Positions 10,698 to 21,704 of a stretch of DNA of 64,000 bases are shown piece after piece (position 1 is the stretch's first letter; the number at the start of each line of letters is the position of its first letter). Under the pieces are notes generated by a model. It saw only the letters and a program-made list of their open reading frames with translations, had not been told where the DNA came from and ran no database searches. Both the position numbers and the translations under genes were made by a program. The stretch is from NCBI GenBank assembly GCA_021816625.1, contig JAKAXM010000012.1:1-64000 (forward strand), written 5' to 3'. The DNA comes from Pseudomonadota bacterium (GTDB lineage Bacteria > Pseudomonadota > Gammaproteobacteria > Acidiferrobacterales > Acidiferrobacteraceae).

Positions 10698-11990
10698 ATG
10701 CAAGTATCCATTGAAGCAACCGGCGGGCTTGGCCGACGGATGACGGTCGCGGTACCGGCCGAGCAGCTCGAGCGTGAGTTCACGGAACGGCTAAAGCGGC
10801 TGTCCCGCACCGCGCGGCTGGCGGGTTTTCGGCCCGGACGGGCCCCGCTGCGTATCGTCGAGGCCCAGTATGGGGGTAAGCTCCTAGACGAGGTGGCCCA
10901 GGATCTCATGCGCGACAGCTTCTACGATGCCCTGAACCGGGAGGGTCTGAAGGCGGCGGGTGGCCCGATCATCGAACCCAAGACCTTGGCCCGCGGCCAG
11001 GACATGCAGTATGTCGCAGTCTTCGAGGTCTACCCTGAAGTGAAGCGGGTGGATTTGAAGGATGTGGAGATAGAGCGGCCCACCTGCACGATCACCGACG
11101 ACGATGTCGAGCGCACGATAGAGGTCATGCGCCAGCAGCGCCGGACCTTTGCCGTCGTGGACCGGGCGGCCGCCGATGGCGATCAGCTCACGATCGATTT
11201 CGCGGGGACGCTCAATGGCGAGGCCTTCGCGGGCGGTAGCGCCGAGGGACACACGGTTATCGTGGGCGCGGGCACCTTGCTTCCCGATTTCGAAGCGGCC
11301 CTAAAAGGGGCGCGTCCTCAGGCCACGATCGATGTGCCGGTCAGCTTTCCGGCGGAATATGGGGTGGCGACACTCGCCGGCAAGACCGCCCAATTCCATA
11401 TCACGGTCCGGGCGGTAGCCGAGCCCGTGTTGCCGGCCGTGGATGAGGCCTTCGCGGCCGCGCTCGGGGTAACGGAGGGCGGTGTCGAGGCCCTGCGCTC
11501 TGAGGTACGCCGCAATCTCGAACGCGAGGCCGGGCGGCGGATTCGCGAACGCTTGAAAGCTGCGATATTCCAGAAACTGCGCGACGTTAACGCGCTTGAG
11601 GCACCCCAGGGCTTGGTGGAAAGCGAGGCCGCGCGCTTGCGTGAGACAACTCGCGCACAGCTTGCGAGCCAAGGCATGAGGACCGAAGGCCTGCCGGCCG
11701 ACAACGCCCCGTTTCGCGAACGGGCGGCCGAGCGCGTAACGCTTGGCATCATTCTTTCCGAGCTCGTCCGTAAACGCGATCTCAAGGCCGATGCCGCGCG
11801 CGTGCGCGCGCGCGTCGAGGAAATGGCGCAAGATTATGATGACCCGGCGCAGTTCGTGGCTTGGTATTACAGCAAGCCCGAACGTGTGGCCGAGGCTGAG
11901 TCGCTGGTCCTCGAGGATCAGACGGTAGACTTGTTAGTGGCGGAGGCGCGGGTTACCGATAAGGCCCTGCCCTTTACGGAGTTGACCTGA
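10698..11990 (+). CDS. tig: Trigger factor (ribosome-associated chaperone)
   Basis: A ribosome-bound chaperone and peptidyl-prolyl isomerase that meets nascent chains at the tunnel exit; 430 residues, the usual length. The N-terminal ribosome-binding domain contains the signature GFRPGRAPLRIVEAQYG (about residues 39-55). A central FKBP-type domain spans about 150-240 (QLTIDFAGTLNGEAFAGGSAE). The helical C-terminal domain is complete. It is the first gene of the tig-clpP-clpX order conserved in proteobacteria, and clpP follows 19 bases later. Confidence 0.97.
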   Translation: MQVSIEATGGLGRRMTVAVPAEQLEREFTERLKRLSRTARLAGFRPGRAPLRIVEAQYGGKLLDEVAQDLMRDSFYDALNREGLKAAGGPIIEPKTLARGQDMQYVAVFEVYPEVKRVDLKDVEIERPTCTITDDDVERTIEVMRQQRRTFAVVDRAAADGDQLTIDFAGTLNGEAFAGGSAEGHTVIVGAGTLLPDFEAALKGARPQATIDVPVSFPAEYGVATLAGKTAQFHITVRAVAEPVLPAVDEAFAAALGVTEGGVEALRSEVRRNLEREAGRRIRERLKAAIFQKLRDVNALEAPQGLVESEAARLRETTRAQLASQGMRTEGLPADNAPFRERAAERVTLGIILSELVRKRDLKADAARVRARVEEMAQDYDDPAQFVAWYYSKPERVAEAESLVLEDQTVDLLVAEARVTDKALPFTELT

Positions 11991-12009
11991 AAAATAAGCG
12001 GAATGATTC

Positions 12010-12633
12010 ATGACAAAGACGGAATTCGCTAACGACTTTTCGCCCATGGCCCAGCTCGTACCGATGGTGATCGAGACTACGGGCCGTGGCGAGCGCGCCT
12101 ACGACATTTATTCGCGGATGTTGAAGGAGCGCCTGATCTTCCTCGTGGGGCCGGTCGAGGACCACATGGCGAATCTGGTCGTGGCGCAGCTTTTGTTTCT
12201 CGAATCCGAGAACCCGGACAAGGATATCCATATCTATATCAATTCCCCCGGCGGTGCGGTCACGGCCGGCCTTGCCATCTACGATACCATGCAGTTCATA
12301 AAGCCGGACGTGAGCACGGTTTGCATCGGTCAGGCGGCCAGCATGGGAGCTCTGTTACTGGCGGGCGGGGCCGCGGGCAAGCGCTACGCCTTGCCGCATG
12401 CGCGGATGATGGTTCACCAGCCCTCGGGCGGTTTTCAGGGGCAGGCGACGGATATCGATATCCATGCGCGCGAGATCCTACGGGTGCGTGAACGTCTGAA
12501 TAACATCTTAGTCAAACATACAGGTCAGGACGTCAAGCGGATCGAGCAAGATACGGAGCGCGACAACTTCATGGACGGTCACGAGGCCGTCGCGTACGGT
12601 CTGATTGACTCGGTGATCGACAAGCGTAAATAG
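12010..12633 (+). CDS. clpP: ATP-dependent Clp protease proteolytic subunit
   Basis: A serine peptidase that forms the tetradecameric barrel of the ClpXP protease; 207 residues. The catalytic serine lies in [14 protein letters not shown] (about residues 107-120), the histidine in [12 protein letters not shown] (about 131-142), and the aspartate follows near 180. The start ATG at 12010 is preceded by AAGCGGAA. It is co-directional with tig, and clpX follows after 93 bases. Confidence 0.98.
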   Translation: MTKTEFANDFSPMAQLVPMVIETTGRGERAYDIYSRMLKERLIFLVGPVEDHMANLVVAQLLFLESENPDKDIHIYINSPGGAVTAGLAIYDTMQFIKPDVSTVCIGQAASMGALLLAGGAAGKRYALPHARMMVHQPSGGFQGQATDIDIHAREILRVRERLNNILVKHTGQDVKRIEQDTERDNFMDGHEAVAYGLIDSVIDKRK

Positions 12634-12726
12634 GGGGATATGCTAGACTGGTAGGAAAGAACGCGCGGGTCATGAGAAGGGGCTTTAGGTGGCTGGCCCG
12701 GCGAGTCCTTTGAGCGAGGTTCAGCA

Positions 12727-14019
12727 ATGGCAGATGACAAGCATGATGGCAAGGGCGAGAAGCTCCTTTACTGCTCTTTTTGCGGCAAAAGTCAGCACGA
12801 GGTCCGCAAGCTAATCGCGGGGCCGTCTGTATTCGTGTGCGACGAGTGCGTCGAGTTGTGCAATGACATCATCCGTGAGGAAGTGCAGGAGGAGACCGAA
12901 ATCGGGCTTGCCCGCAACAAATTCCCGAAGCCGCGCGAGATCAAGCAGATCCTCGACGAGTACGTGATCGGCCAGTCCACCGCGAAGAAGGTGTTGGCGG
13001 TCGCCGTCTACAATCATTACAAGCGCATCGAACACCAGGAAAAGATAGGCGACGTCGAACTATCGAAGAGCAATATCCTACTCATAGGGCCCACCGGCTC
13101 GGGGAAGACCTTGCTCGCCGAAACCCTGGCGCGGCTTCTGAATGTCCCGTTTACGATAGCCGATGCCACGACTTTGACCGAGGCGGGTTATGTCGGTGAA
13201 GACGTGGAGAACATCATTCAGAAGTTGCTTCAGAAGTGCGACTATGATGTCGAAAAGGCGCAGACGGGCATCGTCTACATCGACGAGATCGATAAGATCT
13301 CGCGCAAATCCGACAATCCCTCCATCACGCGCGATGTCTCCGGGGAGGGCGTGCAGCAGGCGCTCCTCAAGCTCATAGAGGGCACGGTAGCTTCTGTGCC
13401 GCCCCAGGGTGGCCGCAAGCATCCGCAACAGGAATTTCTGCAGGTCGACACGCGCAATATCCTGTTTATCTGCGGCGGCGCTTTCTCGGGTCTCGAGAAG
13501 ATCATTCAGGATCGTTCGGAGAAGAGCGGCATAGGCTTCAATGCGGAAATCAAGAGCCGTGTTATCAGCAAGCGCGCGAGCGACGTGTTCCGGGGGGTGG
13601 AGCCGGAAGACCTGATCAAGTTCGGTCTTATACCGGAATTCGTCGGCCGTTTGCCCGTGATCGCCGTGCTCGATGAGCTCGATGAGGCGGCCTTGATCCA
13701 AATCCTTACGGAACCGAAGAACGCGCTCATCAAGCAATATCAAAAACTCCTCAAGTTCGAAGGGGTCGATCTCGAGGTCCGTGATGAGGCCTTGGTCAAG
13801 GTGGCGCACCGGGCCATGGAACGCAAGACAGGCGCGCGGGGGTTACGGTCCATTTTGGAACATGTGCTGCTTGAGATCATGTTCGATCTGCCGTCACTTG
13901 AGAATGTGAAGAAGGTGGTGATCGATGAAGGCGTGATAGGGGATACGAGCAAGCCGTTGCTCATCTACGCCGATCACGAGGAGCAGGGTAGCCCGAAGCG
14001 GGCATCGACCCGGCCTTAA
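12727..14019 (+). CDS. clpX: ClpX ATPase, specificity subunit of ClpXP
   Basis: An AAA+ unfoldase that feeds substrates into ClpP; 430 residues. The N-terminal zinc-binding domain shows CSFC and CDECVELC (about residues 16-43), Walker A is [15 protein letters not shown] (about 122-136) and Walker B is [10 protein letters not shown] (about 183-192). The RKHPQQEF pore-loop region and sensor segments are present. It forms a unit with clpP. The 93-base gap before it contains no convincing independent promoter. Confidence 0.98.
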   Translation: MADDKHDGKGEKLLYCSFCGKSQHEVRKLIAGPSVFVCDECVELCNDIIREEVQEETEIGLARNKFPKPREIKQILDEYVIGQSTAKKVLAVAVYNHYKRIEHQEKIGDVELSKSNILLIGPTGSGKTLLAETLARLLNVPFTIADATTLTEAGYVGEDVENIIQKLLQKCDYDVEKAQTGIVYIDEIDKISRKSDNPSITRDVSGEGVQQALLKLIEGTVASVPPQGGRKHPQQEFLQVDTRNILFICGGAFSGLEKIIQDRSEKSGIGFNAEIKSRVISKRASDVFRGVEPEDLIKFGLIPEFVGRLPVIAVLDELDEAALIQILTEPKNALIKQYQKLLKFEGVDLEVRDEALVKVAHRAMERKTGARGLRSILEHVLLEIMFDLPSLENVKKVVIDEGVIGDTSKPLLIYADHEEQGSPKRASTRP

Positions 14020-14069
14020 AGCCCTCTCCGACACCGCCACCTCCGGGCACTCGCCCCGTGTCCAGTGGC

Positions 14070-14099
14070 CTTGATTTTACGGGGCCGCGGGCCCATCTA
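14070..14099 (+). promoter_or_regulatory. Sigma-32-type heat-shock promoter of lon
   Basis: CTTGATT (14070-14076), a 14-base spacer and GCCCATCTA (14091-14099) resemble the heat-shock consensus. The element lies about 70 bases before the lon ATG at 14170. This also argues that the open frame upstream of 14170 is not translated. Confidence 0.6.
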
Positions 14100-14169
14100 C
14101 AGCCTGAAACGGCCGGCCGCGGATGGGTCCGGTCTCATGCTTCGGCGCCATGCGTCACGAGGGGTATCC

Positions 14170-16587
14170 ATGACTGAAGAATCCGATTTGTCGCCAGCGC
14201 CAGAACAGACCGCAGTCCCCGTGCTTCCGTTGCGGGACGTGGTCGTTTTCCCCCATATGGTGATCCCGCTGTTCGTCGGCCGTAAAAAGTCGATCAAGGC
14301 GCTAGAACGGGCCATGGAGGGGGGCAAGCAGATCATGCTGGTGGCCCAGAAGAGTGCCTCCGACGACGATCCGAGTCCGGCTGGCATCCATGTCATCGGC
14401 ACGGTCGCCAACATTCTCCAGCTCCTTAAGCTCCCCGACGGGACCGTGAAGGTCTTGGTTGAAGGCGAGCAACGGGCCGAGGTCGTGCGTTTCATCGAGA
14501 CAGGCGAGGCGTTCTCAGCACAGATCAAGAGGCTCGAGAGCGAAGCCCTAAACGACAAAGAGGGCGAGGCTCTCATGCGCTCGGTACTGAGCGAGTTTGA
14601 CCAGTACGTCAAACTGAACATGAAGATCCCGCCTGAGATCCTGACTTCGCTTGCGGGCATAGACGATGCGGGTCGGCTTGCCGATACGGTGACCGCGCAC
14701 CTTAGTCTTAAGATCGAGGAAAAGCAGCAGATACTGCAGATGCTGAACGTCCGTGATCGCCTCGAACACATTTTGGGCGTCATGGAATCGGAGATCGATC
14801 TTTTGCAGGTCGAAAAGCGCATCCGTGGCCGCGTGAAGCGCCAGATGGAGAAGAGTCAGCGCGAGTATTACCTAAACGAGCAGATGAAGGCGATCCAGAA
14901 GGAGCTTGGGGATCTCGAGGACAACCCGAGCGAGGCTGAGGATTTGGCCCTTAAGATCAAGAAGGCCGGCATGCCCAAAGAGGCACGCGAGAAGGCCCTG
15001 TCCGAGCTCAATAAGCTCAAGATGATGTCGCCCATGGCCGCCGAGGCCACAGTGGTGCGCAACTACATAGACTGGTTGCTTGCTGTGCCGTGGAAGAAAC
15101 ACAGCAAGATCCAGAAGGATCTGGCGGAGGCCGAACGGATCCTGGAGGCCGATCACTACGGGCTTGAGAAGGTCAAGGAACGGATCATCGAGTACCTTGC
15201 CGTTCAACAACGTGTCAATAAATTGAAGGGCCCGATTCTGTGTCTCGTGGGTCCGCCCGGGGTCGGCAAGACATCGCTTGGTCAATCGATTGCGCGAGCC
15301 ACGAACCGCAAATTCATCCGCATGTCGCTTGGCGGCGTGCGCGACGAGGCGGAGATTCGCGGTCATCGCCGGACCTATATCGGATCCTTGCCGGGCAAGA
15401 TCATCCAGAACATGGCCAAAGCGAAGACCCGCAATCCCCTGTTCATGTTGGATGAGGTCGACAAGATGGCCATGGACTTTCGGGGTGATCCGTCGTCGGC
15501 CCTACTCGAGGTCCTCGATCCGGAACAGAATCACGCGTTCAGCGACCATTATCTCGAAGTGGACTACGACTTGTCCGACGTGATGTTCGTTGCGACATCA
15601 AACAGCTTGAACATCCCGGGGCCCTTGCTCGATCGTATGGAGGTCATTCGGCTGTCTGGCTACACCGAAGACGAGAAGATCAATATCGCCATGCGCTACC
15701 TTGTCGACAAGCAAAAGCAGAATAACGGCCTGCGGGCCGATGAGCTGCAGTTGTCGGAGTCGGCGATTCGGGACATCGTCCGGTACTACACGCGCGAGGC
15801 GGGCGTTCGTAACCTGGAGCGCGAGATCGCAAAGATCTCCCGCAAGGTTGCGCGGGAGTTGTTGCTGGACAAGAAGCGTGACCACCTGACGGTGAATGCG
15901 AAGAACCTGGATAAGTATCTTGGTGTGCGCCATTTCCGTTACGGAATGGCCGAACAGACGAACCAGATAGGTCAGGTCACGGGGCTTGCGTGGACCGAGG
16001 TCGGGGGCGAGTTGCTCACCATTGAGGCGGCGTTGCTGCCCGGCAAGGGTAAGCTTACGATCACGGGCAAGTTGGGGGATGTCATGCAGGAATCGATCCA
16101 GGCAGCGATGAGCGTCGTGCGTTCGCGCGCAGCCTCGCTTGGCATCGCCGAGGACTTCTACCAAAAGCACGATTTCCATCTCCATGTCCCCGAGGGTGCG
16201 ACACCTAAGGACGGCCCTAGCGCCGGTATCGGTATGTGTACGGCCATGGTTTCGGTATTGACGGGTATTCCCGTGCGCGCGGACGTTGCCATGACCGGCG
16301 AGATTACCTTGCGGGGCGAGGTGTTGCCGATCGGTGGTCTGAAAGAGAAGTTGTTGGCGGCGCACCGCGGGGGGATCAAGACCGTGATCATACCGGAAGA
16401 GAACCAGAAGGATCTGGTGGAGCTGCCGAAAAACATCCAGGAATCGCTTGAGATTAAGCCCTTACGCTGGATCGATCAGGTCCTGGAGGTCGCCTTGGAG
16501 CGACGCCCCAAGCCGCTTGCCGAGGCCCCCGAGGGCGGCAAGCCGTTGGAAGCCGAGGCGCCGAATAAGGCGATTCGTACCCACTGA
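14170..16587 (+). CDS. lon: ATP-dependent protease Lon
   Basis: A hexameric AAA+ serine protease that degrades misfolded and regulatory proteins; 805 residues from this start. The N-terminal substrate domain begins at [20 protein letters not shown], Walker A is [15 protein letters not shown] (about residues 357-371), and the Ser-Lys catalytic dyad lies in DGPSAGIGM (about 680-688) with the lysine in the [10 protein letters not shown] segment. An open frame extends to 14065, but the ATG at 14170 has a GAGGGG ribosome-binding site, matches the family start and lies downstream of the heat-shock promoter. The last 30 residues are a charged, alanine/proline-rich tail. Confidence 0.97.
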   Translation: MTEESDLSPAPEQTAVPVLPLRDVVVFPHMVIPLFVGRKKSIKALERAMEGGKQIMLVAQKSASDDDPSPAGIHVIGTVANILQLLKLPDGTVKVLVEGEQRAEVVRFIETGEAFSAQIKRLESEALNDKEGEALMRSVLSEFDQYVKLNMKIPPEILTSLAGIDDAGRLADTVTAHLSLKIEEKQQILQMLNVRDRLEHILGVMESEIDLLQVEKRIRGRVKRQMEKSQREYYLNEQMKAIQKELGDLEDNPSEAEDLALKIKKAGMPKEAREKALSELNKLKMMSPMAAEATVVRNYIDWLLAVPWKKHSKIQKDLAEAERILEADHYGLEKVKERIIEYLAVQQRVNKLKGPILCLVGPPGVGKTSLGQSIARATNRKFIRMSLGGVRDEAEIRGHRRTYIGSLPGKIIQNMAKAKTRNPLFMLDEVDKMAMDFRGDPSSALLEVLDPEQNHAFSDHYLEVDYDLSDVMFVATSNSLNIPGPLLDRMEVIRLSGYTEDEKINIAMRYLVDKQKQNNGLRADELQLSESAIRDIVRYYTREAGVRNLEREIAKISRKVARELLLDKKRDHLTVNAKNLDKYLGVRHFRYGMAEQTNQIGQVTGLAWTEVGGELLTIEAALLPGKGKLTITGKLGDVMQESIQAAMSVVRSRAASLGIAEDFYQKHDFHLHVPEGATPKDGPSAGIGMCTAMVSVLTGIPVRADVAMTGEITLRGEVLPIGGLKEKLLAAHRGGIKTVIIPEENQKDLVELPKNIQESLEIKPLRWIDQVLEVALERRPKPLAEAPEGGKPLEAEAPNKAIRTH

Positions 16588-16661
16588 GGCCTTGTCCCGA
16601 CGGCCGTGCGCCAGGGGTCGCTCGCCGGGGCTCCTGGCCTGCCGGTACCGCTGGGCTTGCC

Positions 16662-16691
16662 TTGACAGGGACCGGTGGCGACTTGTATAAG
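16662..16691 (+). promoter_or_regulatory. Sigma-70-type promoter of hupB
   Basis: A perfect TTGACA (16662-16667) is followed by an 18-base spacer and TATAAG (16686-16691), about 65 bases before the GTG start of the HU gene. Confidence 0.65.
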
Positions 16692-16755
16692 ACGTGTCTT
16701 ACCGCAAGGCTGGCAGCAGAGACCGGCTCTTTTGACCACTAGAAGGGAGTACCAG

Positions 16756-17028
16756 GTGAATAAATCCGAACTGATCGAGAAAGTGGCCGAACAGGCCGAT
16801 CTCAACAAGGCCTCGGCGGCGCGCGCGGTAGACGCCGTGTTTGACGCCATCACGCAGGGACTGCGCGATGGGGAAACGATCAATCTCGTGGGTTTTGGGA
16901 CGTTTTCCGTCGGCGACCGCGCCGCTCGTAGTGGCCGCAATCCCCGCACCGGCGAGACGATAGACATCGCCGCCTCACGAAATCCTCGCTTCAAGGCTGG
17001 CAAAGCCCTGAAGGATGCCGTAAATTAG
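16756..17028 (+). CDS. hupB: DNA-binding protein HU-beta
   Basis: A 90-residue histone-like nucleoid protein that bends and compacts DNA as a dimer. The sequence starts with [15 protein letters not shown] and contains the GFGTFSV turn and the DNA-wrapping arm [21 protein letters not shown]. The start is GTG at 16756 with a GAAGGGAG ribosome-binding site; the open frame upstream to 16675 overlaps the promoter and is not coding. It lies directly downstream of lon, as in many gammaproteobacteria. Confidence 0.97.
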   Translation: MNKSELIEKVAEQADLNKASAARAVDAVFDAITQGLRDGETINLVGFGTFSVGDRAARSGRNPRTGETIDIAASRNPRFKAGKALKDAVN

Positions 17029-17062
17029 CGAGCCTTCGGTGCTGGGTGCAAGCCCGTCGCGC

Positions 17063-17138
17063 GGGTGCTTAGCTCAGTTGGTAGAGCGTCGCCCTTACAA
17101 GGCGAATGTCGGGGGTTCGAGCCCCTCAGCACCCACCA
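17063..17138 (+). tRNA. tRNA-Val (anticodon UAC)
   Basis: A 76-base cloverleaf with acceptor GGGTGCT/AGCACCC, D-arm GCTCAGTTGGTAGAGC, anticodon arm TCGCC-CTTACAA-GGCGA presenting UAC, T-arm GGGGGTTCGAGCCCCTC and an encoded CCA. Confidence 0.97.
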
Positions 17139-17147
17139 TATGAGTCT

Positions 17148-17224
17148 GGAGTGGTAGTTCAGTTGGTTAGAATACCGGCCTGTCACGCCGGGGGTCGCGG
17201 GTTCGAGTCCCGTCCACTCCGCCA
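17148..17224 (+). tRNA. tRNA-Asp (anticodon GUC)
   Basis: A 77-base tRNA with acceptor GGAGTGG paired to CCACTCC, anticodon arm CCGGC-CTGTCAC-GCCGG presenting GUC, T-arm CGGGTTCGAGTCCCG and an encoded CCA. It is only 9 bases from tRNA-Val and probably processed from one transcript. Confidence 0.97.
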
Positions 17225-17234
17225 ATTTCAAGGA

Positions 17235-17258
17235 CAGGCCCTTTCGATAGGGGGCCTG
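17235..17258 (+). terminator. Hairpin between tRNA-Asp and ppiD
   Basis: CAGGCCC (17235-17241) pairs with GGGCCTG (17252-17258), 11 bases after the tRNA. There is no T-run, so it may be a weak terminator of the tRNA transcript or part of the ppiD leader. Confidence 0.35.
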
Positions 17259-17272
17259 ATCTTCCGTCCGTC

Positions 17273-19186
17273 ATGCTAAATGCACTCCGAGAAAAGACCC
17301 AAGGACTGATAGGCGCCGCTTTACTCGTCGTATTGGTGGTCCCCTTCGTCTTATGGGGGGTGAGTTCCTACTTCGGCGGCAGTCACGCGGTCTATGTCGC
17401 GCGCGGCCACGGGGTGCGCATCACGCAGGCCCAATTCGCGCATACGCTCGCGCGCCAACGCGCGGCCCTGGAACAGGCCTTTGGTAAAAACCTGAACCCG
17501 GCGCTCTTGAGTAGCCGCAAATTCAAAGAGGCGGTCCTAAAGAGCCTCATTAATAAGATGTTGCTCATTCGCGCGGCGAACCGCAGCGGCTATACCACCG
17601 ACCCCCGGCAGCTGGCGGCCGAGATCCGCGCCATCCCGGCGTTCCGCGTCAAGGGCCATTTCAGTCCGGCCCGTTATCGCGCCTTGCTCCAGGGGCAGGG
17701 ATTCACGGTCGCGGGCTTCGAGCGCCGGGTACGGGACTTCATGCTGCTCAATCAGCTAAAGACCGGTTTGCTCGCAAGCAGCATCGTGCCGAACCCAGAC
17801 ATCGTGGCGGCAGCCCGCCTGTTCGGCCAAAAACGGGCCTTTAGCTACGTCGTTCTGTCGCCGAAGGACTTCCGCACGACGGCCATCCCGAGCGCGGCCG
17901 AGATCGCCACCTACTACCAGGATCACGAGGCGGCCTTTCGTAAGCCCCAGCAGATCCGCGTTGCCTACCTGATCTTATCGCCGGACGCGGTGATGAAGAC
18001 CTTGCCCCACAAGGTCGGCATGGCGGCCTTGGAGCGGGCCTACCGCGACCATATCCAGCAGTTCACCCAGCCCGCCGAACGGCAGGTGCGCCACATCATG
18101 ATAGCGCTCCCCCCTCATGCGAGTGCGAGCGCGATTGCACGCGCCAACGCCACCTTGCTCGCCCTGCGCACGCGGCTTCTCCACGGCGCCTCCTTTGCGG
18201 CGCTGGCCCGGCAATATTCGCAGGACCCAAGCTCGGCCCCTAACGGCGGGCAGCTCGGCTTCGTGAGTGAATCCGATTTGTCCAAGGCCGTAGGCCCCGC
18301 GGTATTTGCACTGCCCTTGAAAAAGATCAGTGCGCCTATCGTCGGTCGTTCGGGAGTGCACCTCTTCGAGGTGACGGCCCTGCGTCCGGCGTCCGTAGAC
18401 CCCATCGCCTCAGTCACGGGTGAACTGACGCGCATGGTCCTGCACGCCCGCGCCCGTCGCCGCCTCTACCATGTCTCCGAGCGCTTGCGCAACGCCGCCT
18501 TCGAGCATCCCCATCACCTGGGCAAGGTGGCGCGCCGTCTGCATCTGACGTTGAAGACAAGCGGATGGTTTAGTCGTGCCGGGGGGGCGGGTATTGCGAG
18601 CCTGCCGGCCGTCGTCAAGGCGGTCTTTGCGCCCAAGGTGCTGGCCGGCCGCCGCAACACGCACGCGATACCGCTGGGCGAGGATGCCTTGCTGGTCGCC
18701 CATGTCATAGCGAGGAAGCCGCCCCAGACCCAACCCCTGGCTGCGGTCCGCGCCCTTATCATCCAGAAGATTCAGGCGGCGCGCAGTGCGCAGCGGCTCG
18801 CGGCCCGCCAGCAGCTGTTGCTCGCGGAACTGCGTAAGGGGGCTGCATTACCGGTAGTAGCGCGTCAGATGCATCTCGTGGTGGTACATCCCGCGCCGAT
18901 CGAGGCCGTCGCGCCGGGTCTCCCCCAGGGCCTCGTGCACGCCGTGTTTCGGGCCCCGCTACCGCAGGCCGGGAAGCCCGCGGTGGGCAGCGCCCACCTT
19001 GGCAAGGGTCGGCGCGCCGTCTTCGTATTGACCTCCGTGGTGCCGGGCGCCGTGAAACTCGGTGGCGCGCGTTATACGCGGCTTGCCAAGTCCCTGATCA
19101 CGGATAGCGGCATCCAGATGTACCTAGCCTACCTAAAGAGCTTACGCGAGCGCGCCCACATCCACATCCGCAGCCAGGCCCTCTAA
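17273..19186 (+). CDS. ppiD: PpiD-type periplasmic folding factor
   Basis: A 637-residue SurA-N/parvulin-family protein anchored in the inner membrane and facing the periplasm, where it assists folding of exported proteins near the Sec translocon. A short cytoplasmic N-terminus (MLNALREKTQG) is followed by one membrane segment (about residues 12-34), a SurA-like chaperone region and a parvulin domain at about 265-365 with RHIMIALP, FAALARQYSQDPSS, GGQLGFV and VHLFEVT. Its place after hupB and tRNAs matches the E. coli order. Confidence 0.93.
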   Translation: MLNALREKTQGLIGAALLVVLVVPFVLWGVSSYFGGSHAVYVARGHGVRITQAQFAHTLARQRAALEQAFGKNLNPALLSSRKFKEAVLKSLINKMLLIRAANRSGYTTDPRQLAAEIRAIPAFRVKGHFSPARYRALLQGQGFTVAGFERRVRDFMLLNQLKTGLLASSIVPNPDIVAAARLFGQKRAFSYVVLSPKDFRTTAIPSAAEIATYYQDHEAAFRKPQQIRVAYLILSPDAVMKTLPHKVGMAALERAYRDHIQQFTQPAERQVRHIMIALPPHASASAIARANATLLALRTRLLHGASFAALARQYSQDPSSAPNGGQLGFVSESDLSKAVGPAVFALPLKKISAPIVGRSGVHLFEVTALRPASVDPIASVTGELTRMVLHARARRRLYHVSERLRNAAFEHPHHLGKVARRLHLTLKTSGWFSRAGGAGIASLPAVVKAVFAPKVLAGRRNTHAIPLGEDALLVAHVIARKPPQTQPLAAVRALIIQKIQAARSAQRLAARQQLLLAELRKGAALPVVARQMHLVVVHPAPIEAVAPGLPQGLVHAVFRAPLPQAGKPAVGSAHLGKGRRAVFVLTSVVPGAVKLGGARYTRLAKSLITDSGIQMYLAYLKSLRERAHIHIRSQAL

Positions 19187-19196
19187 AGAGCCCTGT

Positions 19197-19260
19197 GCCT
19201 TGCACAAGGCTCCGAGCGGGCCCTTGTGCTTCTTGAGGGGCGGGGCTCTTTTAAGCCCCG
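19197..19260. terminator. Convergent hairpins between ppiD and fabI
   Basis: GCACAAGG (19202-19209) pairs with CCTTGTGC (19222-19229), and CGGGGCT-CTTTTA-AGCCCCG (19241-19260) forms a second stem. They fill the 93 bases between the convergent genes and probably end transcription from both sides, although neither has a strong T-run. Confidence 0.5.
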
Positions 19261-19279
19261 CGTCCCCGCTACGCGGCGC

Positions 19280-20071
19280 TTAGGTGGTGCCTTCTCCCAT
19301 GCCGATGATGTGATAGCCGGAATCGACGTAGAGGATCTCCCCTGTGATTCCGGAAGCCAAGTCCGAGGACAGGAAGGCGGCGGCGTTGCCCACTTCCTCG
19401 ATCGTGACGCCGCGGCGCAACGGGGCGTTGTGCTCGTAGAAATCCAGCATCTTACGAAAGTCGCTGATACCGGCTGCGGCCAGGGTCTTAATCGGGCCTG
19501 CCGATATGCCGTTGACGCGCACGCCTTGGGGGCCCAGGCTTTGGGCCAGATAGCGCACATTGGCCTCGAGACTCGCCTTGGCAAGGCCCATGACGTTGTA
19601 GTGCGGCACGACGCGCACGGCGCCGAGATAGGAGAGGGTAAGGAGCGACCCTTTGCGAGGCACTATCATGGGACGCGCCGCCTTGGCGAGCGCTGCGAAG
19701 CTATAGGAACTGATATTGTGGGCCTCGAGAAAGCCCTCACGCGTCACGGCATCGACGTAATCGCCCTCGAGTTGTTCGCGGGGCGCAAACGCCACGGAAT
19801 GGATCAGGATATCAAAGCCGTCGGACCACGCCGCGCTTAGTCGCGCAAAAACCGCCTCGATGTCGCTGTCGCGACCCACGTCACAGGGCAGTACGAGCCC
19901 GCTACCCGTCAAGGCCGCCAGGCCTTCCACGCGCCCTTTGACTTTCTCGTTTTGGTAGGTATAGGCAATCTCCGCGCCCTGCGCGTACATGGCTTGGGCA
20001 ATGCCCCAGGCGATTGACCGCTCATTCAATGCCCCTACGACGAGGGCGCGCTTGCCCGCCAAAAATCCCAT
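19280..20071 (-). CDS. fabI: Enoyl-ACP reductase (NADH), FabI type
   Basis: The last step of each fatty-acid elongation round; a short-chain dehydrogenase fold, 263 residues. The nucleotide-binding start is [16 protein letters not shown] (about residues 14-29), and the Tyr-x6-Lys catalytic pair lies in [20 protein letters not shown] (about 150-170). [13 protein letters not shown] is the substrate-loop segment of FabI. The open frame extends upstream to 20206, but the family start [13 protein letters not shown] at 20071 is clear. It lies 77 bases downstream of mltD on the same strand and could be read through from it. Confidence 0.95.
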   Translation of the reverse strand: MGFLAGKRALVVGALNERSIAWGIAQAMYAQGAEIAYTYQNEKVKGRVEGLAALTGSGLVLPCDVGRDSDIEAVFARLSAAWSDGFDILIHSVAFAPREQLEGDYVDAVTREGFLEAHNISSYSFAALAKAARPMIVPRKGSLLTLSYLGAVRVVPHYNVMGLAKASLEANVRYLAQSLGPQGVRVNGISAGPIKTLAAAGISDFRKMLDFYEHNAPLRRGVTIEEVGNAAAFLSSDLASGITGEILYVDSGYHIIGMGEGTT

Positions 20072-20148
20072 GGTCACTCGGTCTCCGTAAAAGGTCGGCA
20101 GGGCGCCGCCGGTCTCGGCTAGGCGCCCTTTTAAGGATGGGGTGAATC

Positions 20149-21642
20149 TTATTCGGTTACGCGGGTTCTTGCCACTGCAGACGGCACGAGCGCCGGGGAG
20201 GCCCAAATGAGGATGCGTTGTCCTAGCCTCAGCACGCCATTGGCGTTCAGCACGTTCCAGCGTTCGAGCTGGCTTACATAGACCCGGTAGCGCGCGGCGA
20301 TGCTCCAGAGGGTATCGCCGGGCCGCACGCGGTGGATGATCTTGACGAGCCTATGGGTCCGGGCCAAGGCGACCTCGGGCCGTTGCCGTTCGTGGTTCGA
20401 GACGATCAGGCGCCGTCCGGCCATGGGAATGAGGAGACTTTGACCGACGTGGAGCAGGTTGCTGTAGAGATGGTTGGTCGAGCGTATCGAGGCCACGCTG
20501 ACACCGTATTGGCGGGCGATGCCATACAGGGTATCCCCCGGCACCACGCGATGCCGGGCCCACTGCATACGGTCCTGCGGGGGCAGCTGACTCAAGCCTT
20601 CGATCAGTGCCGCTTTCGTAGCGACGGGGACCAGGATGGTATGCGGCCCGTTGGGCGCGGTGGCCCAGCGCGTGAAGCCGGGGTTGATCGCGTAGAGTTG
20701 CTTCAACGACATATTGGCAAGGCGCGCGATGACGCTTAAGTCCACCTGCGATCCGGTGTTGACCCGCACGAAATAGGGGCTGTCGGGGATCGCGCGCAGC
20801 GTCAACCCGTATTTCGCGGGGTCGCGCACGATGTTCACGAAGGCCATGAGTTTCGGTACATAGTGTTCGGTCTGTAAGGGCAGACGCAGGTCGCGGTAGC
20901 GGGTCCCAAGCCCCAAGGCCTGGTTGTGCGCTATGGCCTGCTCCACCGTCCCTTGGCCGGCGTTGTAGGCCGCGAGCGCGAGATCCCAACTATGAAACTG
21001 ATGGTGCAGCGACTGCAGAAAATCCAAAGCGGCGTTGGTGGAAGCGATGATGTCGCGTTCCCCGTTGTACCACCAGTTGCTCTTAAGCCCCCACAGGCGG
21101 CCGGTCGCCGGTTCGAATTGCCAGAGACCGATGGCCGCCGATCGCGAATAGGCCTCCGGGGAGTAGCCGCTCTCGATGGCCGGAAGCAGCGCGATCTCCA
21201 TGGGCATATTGCGTTTTTGTACGTCCTCTACGATCTGATAGAGGTAAAGGTTCGCCCGCTGGAGCATGCGCTCCACGTACTGCGGGTTGTTCGCAAACCA
21301 TTGCTCGTAGCGCGCGACCCGCGGGCCTTCCATGCGGGGCAGGCGCAGACCCGCGCGAATCCGGTTCCATAAATTCGAATATTTGACGTCCGCCGTGTCC
21401 ACTGCAGACCCAGTCGCCGCTGGCGTCACCGCCGGCACCGGGCACTCTCCCACCCGTACGACGGATCGCGTCGGGGGGGTTGCGGGTGTGGAGACCTGAG
21501 TGGGTTGAGCGTCTTGCTTCGGTGGCGCGACGGCCGCCGTTTCTGTAAGTGGGGGTAAGGGCGCGGTCGCGCAACCCGCTAATGTGCTTAGGAGGACACC
21601 GAAGCCCGCAAAACGAAGCGTCTTATTGGAAGCGATTGCCAT
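20149..21642 (-). CDS. mltD: Membrane-bound lytic transglycosylase MltD
   Basis: A lipoprotein murein hydrolase, 497 residues, that cleaves peptidoglycan in the periplasm. The signal peptide ends in a lipobox LAGC (Cys near residue 24). A proline/threonine-rich linker leads to the SLT domain: [16 protein letters not shown] carries the catalytic Glu (about residue 158), with [15 protein letters not shown] and [13 protein letters not shown] after it. Two LysM peptidoglycan-binding repeats follow at the C-terminus, [17 protein letters not shown] and [17 protein letters not shown]. It is adjacent to gloB, as in E. coli. Confidence 0.95.
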   Translation of the reverse strand: MAIASNKTLRFAGFGVLLSTLAGCATAPLPPLTETAAVAPPKQDAQPTQVSTPATPPTRSVVRVGECPVPAVTPAATGSAVDTADVKYSNLWNRIRAGLRLPRMEGPRVARYEQWFANNPQYVERMLQRANLYLYQIVEDVQKRNMPMEIALLPAIESGYSPEAYSRSAAIGLWQFEPATGRLWGLKSNWWYNGERDIIASTNAALDFLQSLHHQFHSWDLALAAYNAGQGTVEQAIAHNQALGLGTRYRDLRLPLQTEHYVPKLMAFVNIVRDPAKYGLTLRAIPDSPYFVRVNTGSQVDLSVIARLANMSLKQLYAINPGFTRWATAPNGPHTILVPVATKAALIEGLSQLPPQDRMQWARHRVVPGDTLYGIARQYGVSVASIRSTNHLYSNLLHVGQSLLIPMAGRRLIVSNHERQRPEVALARTHRLVKIIHRVRPGDTLWSIAARYRVYVSQLERWNVLNANGVLRLGQRILIWASPALVPSAVARTRVTE

Positions 21643-21704
21643 GTGCGAATGCCGTTGTCATAAGGCCGAACTATAGGTTCTGGCCGCCTCTGCGTCAACG
21701 ATGC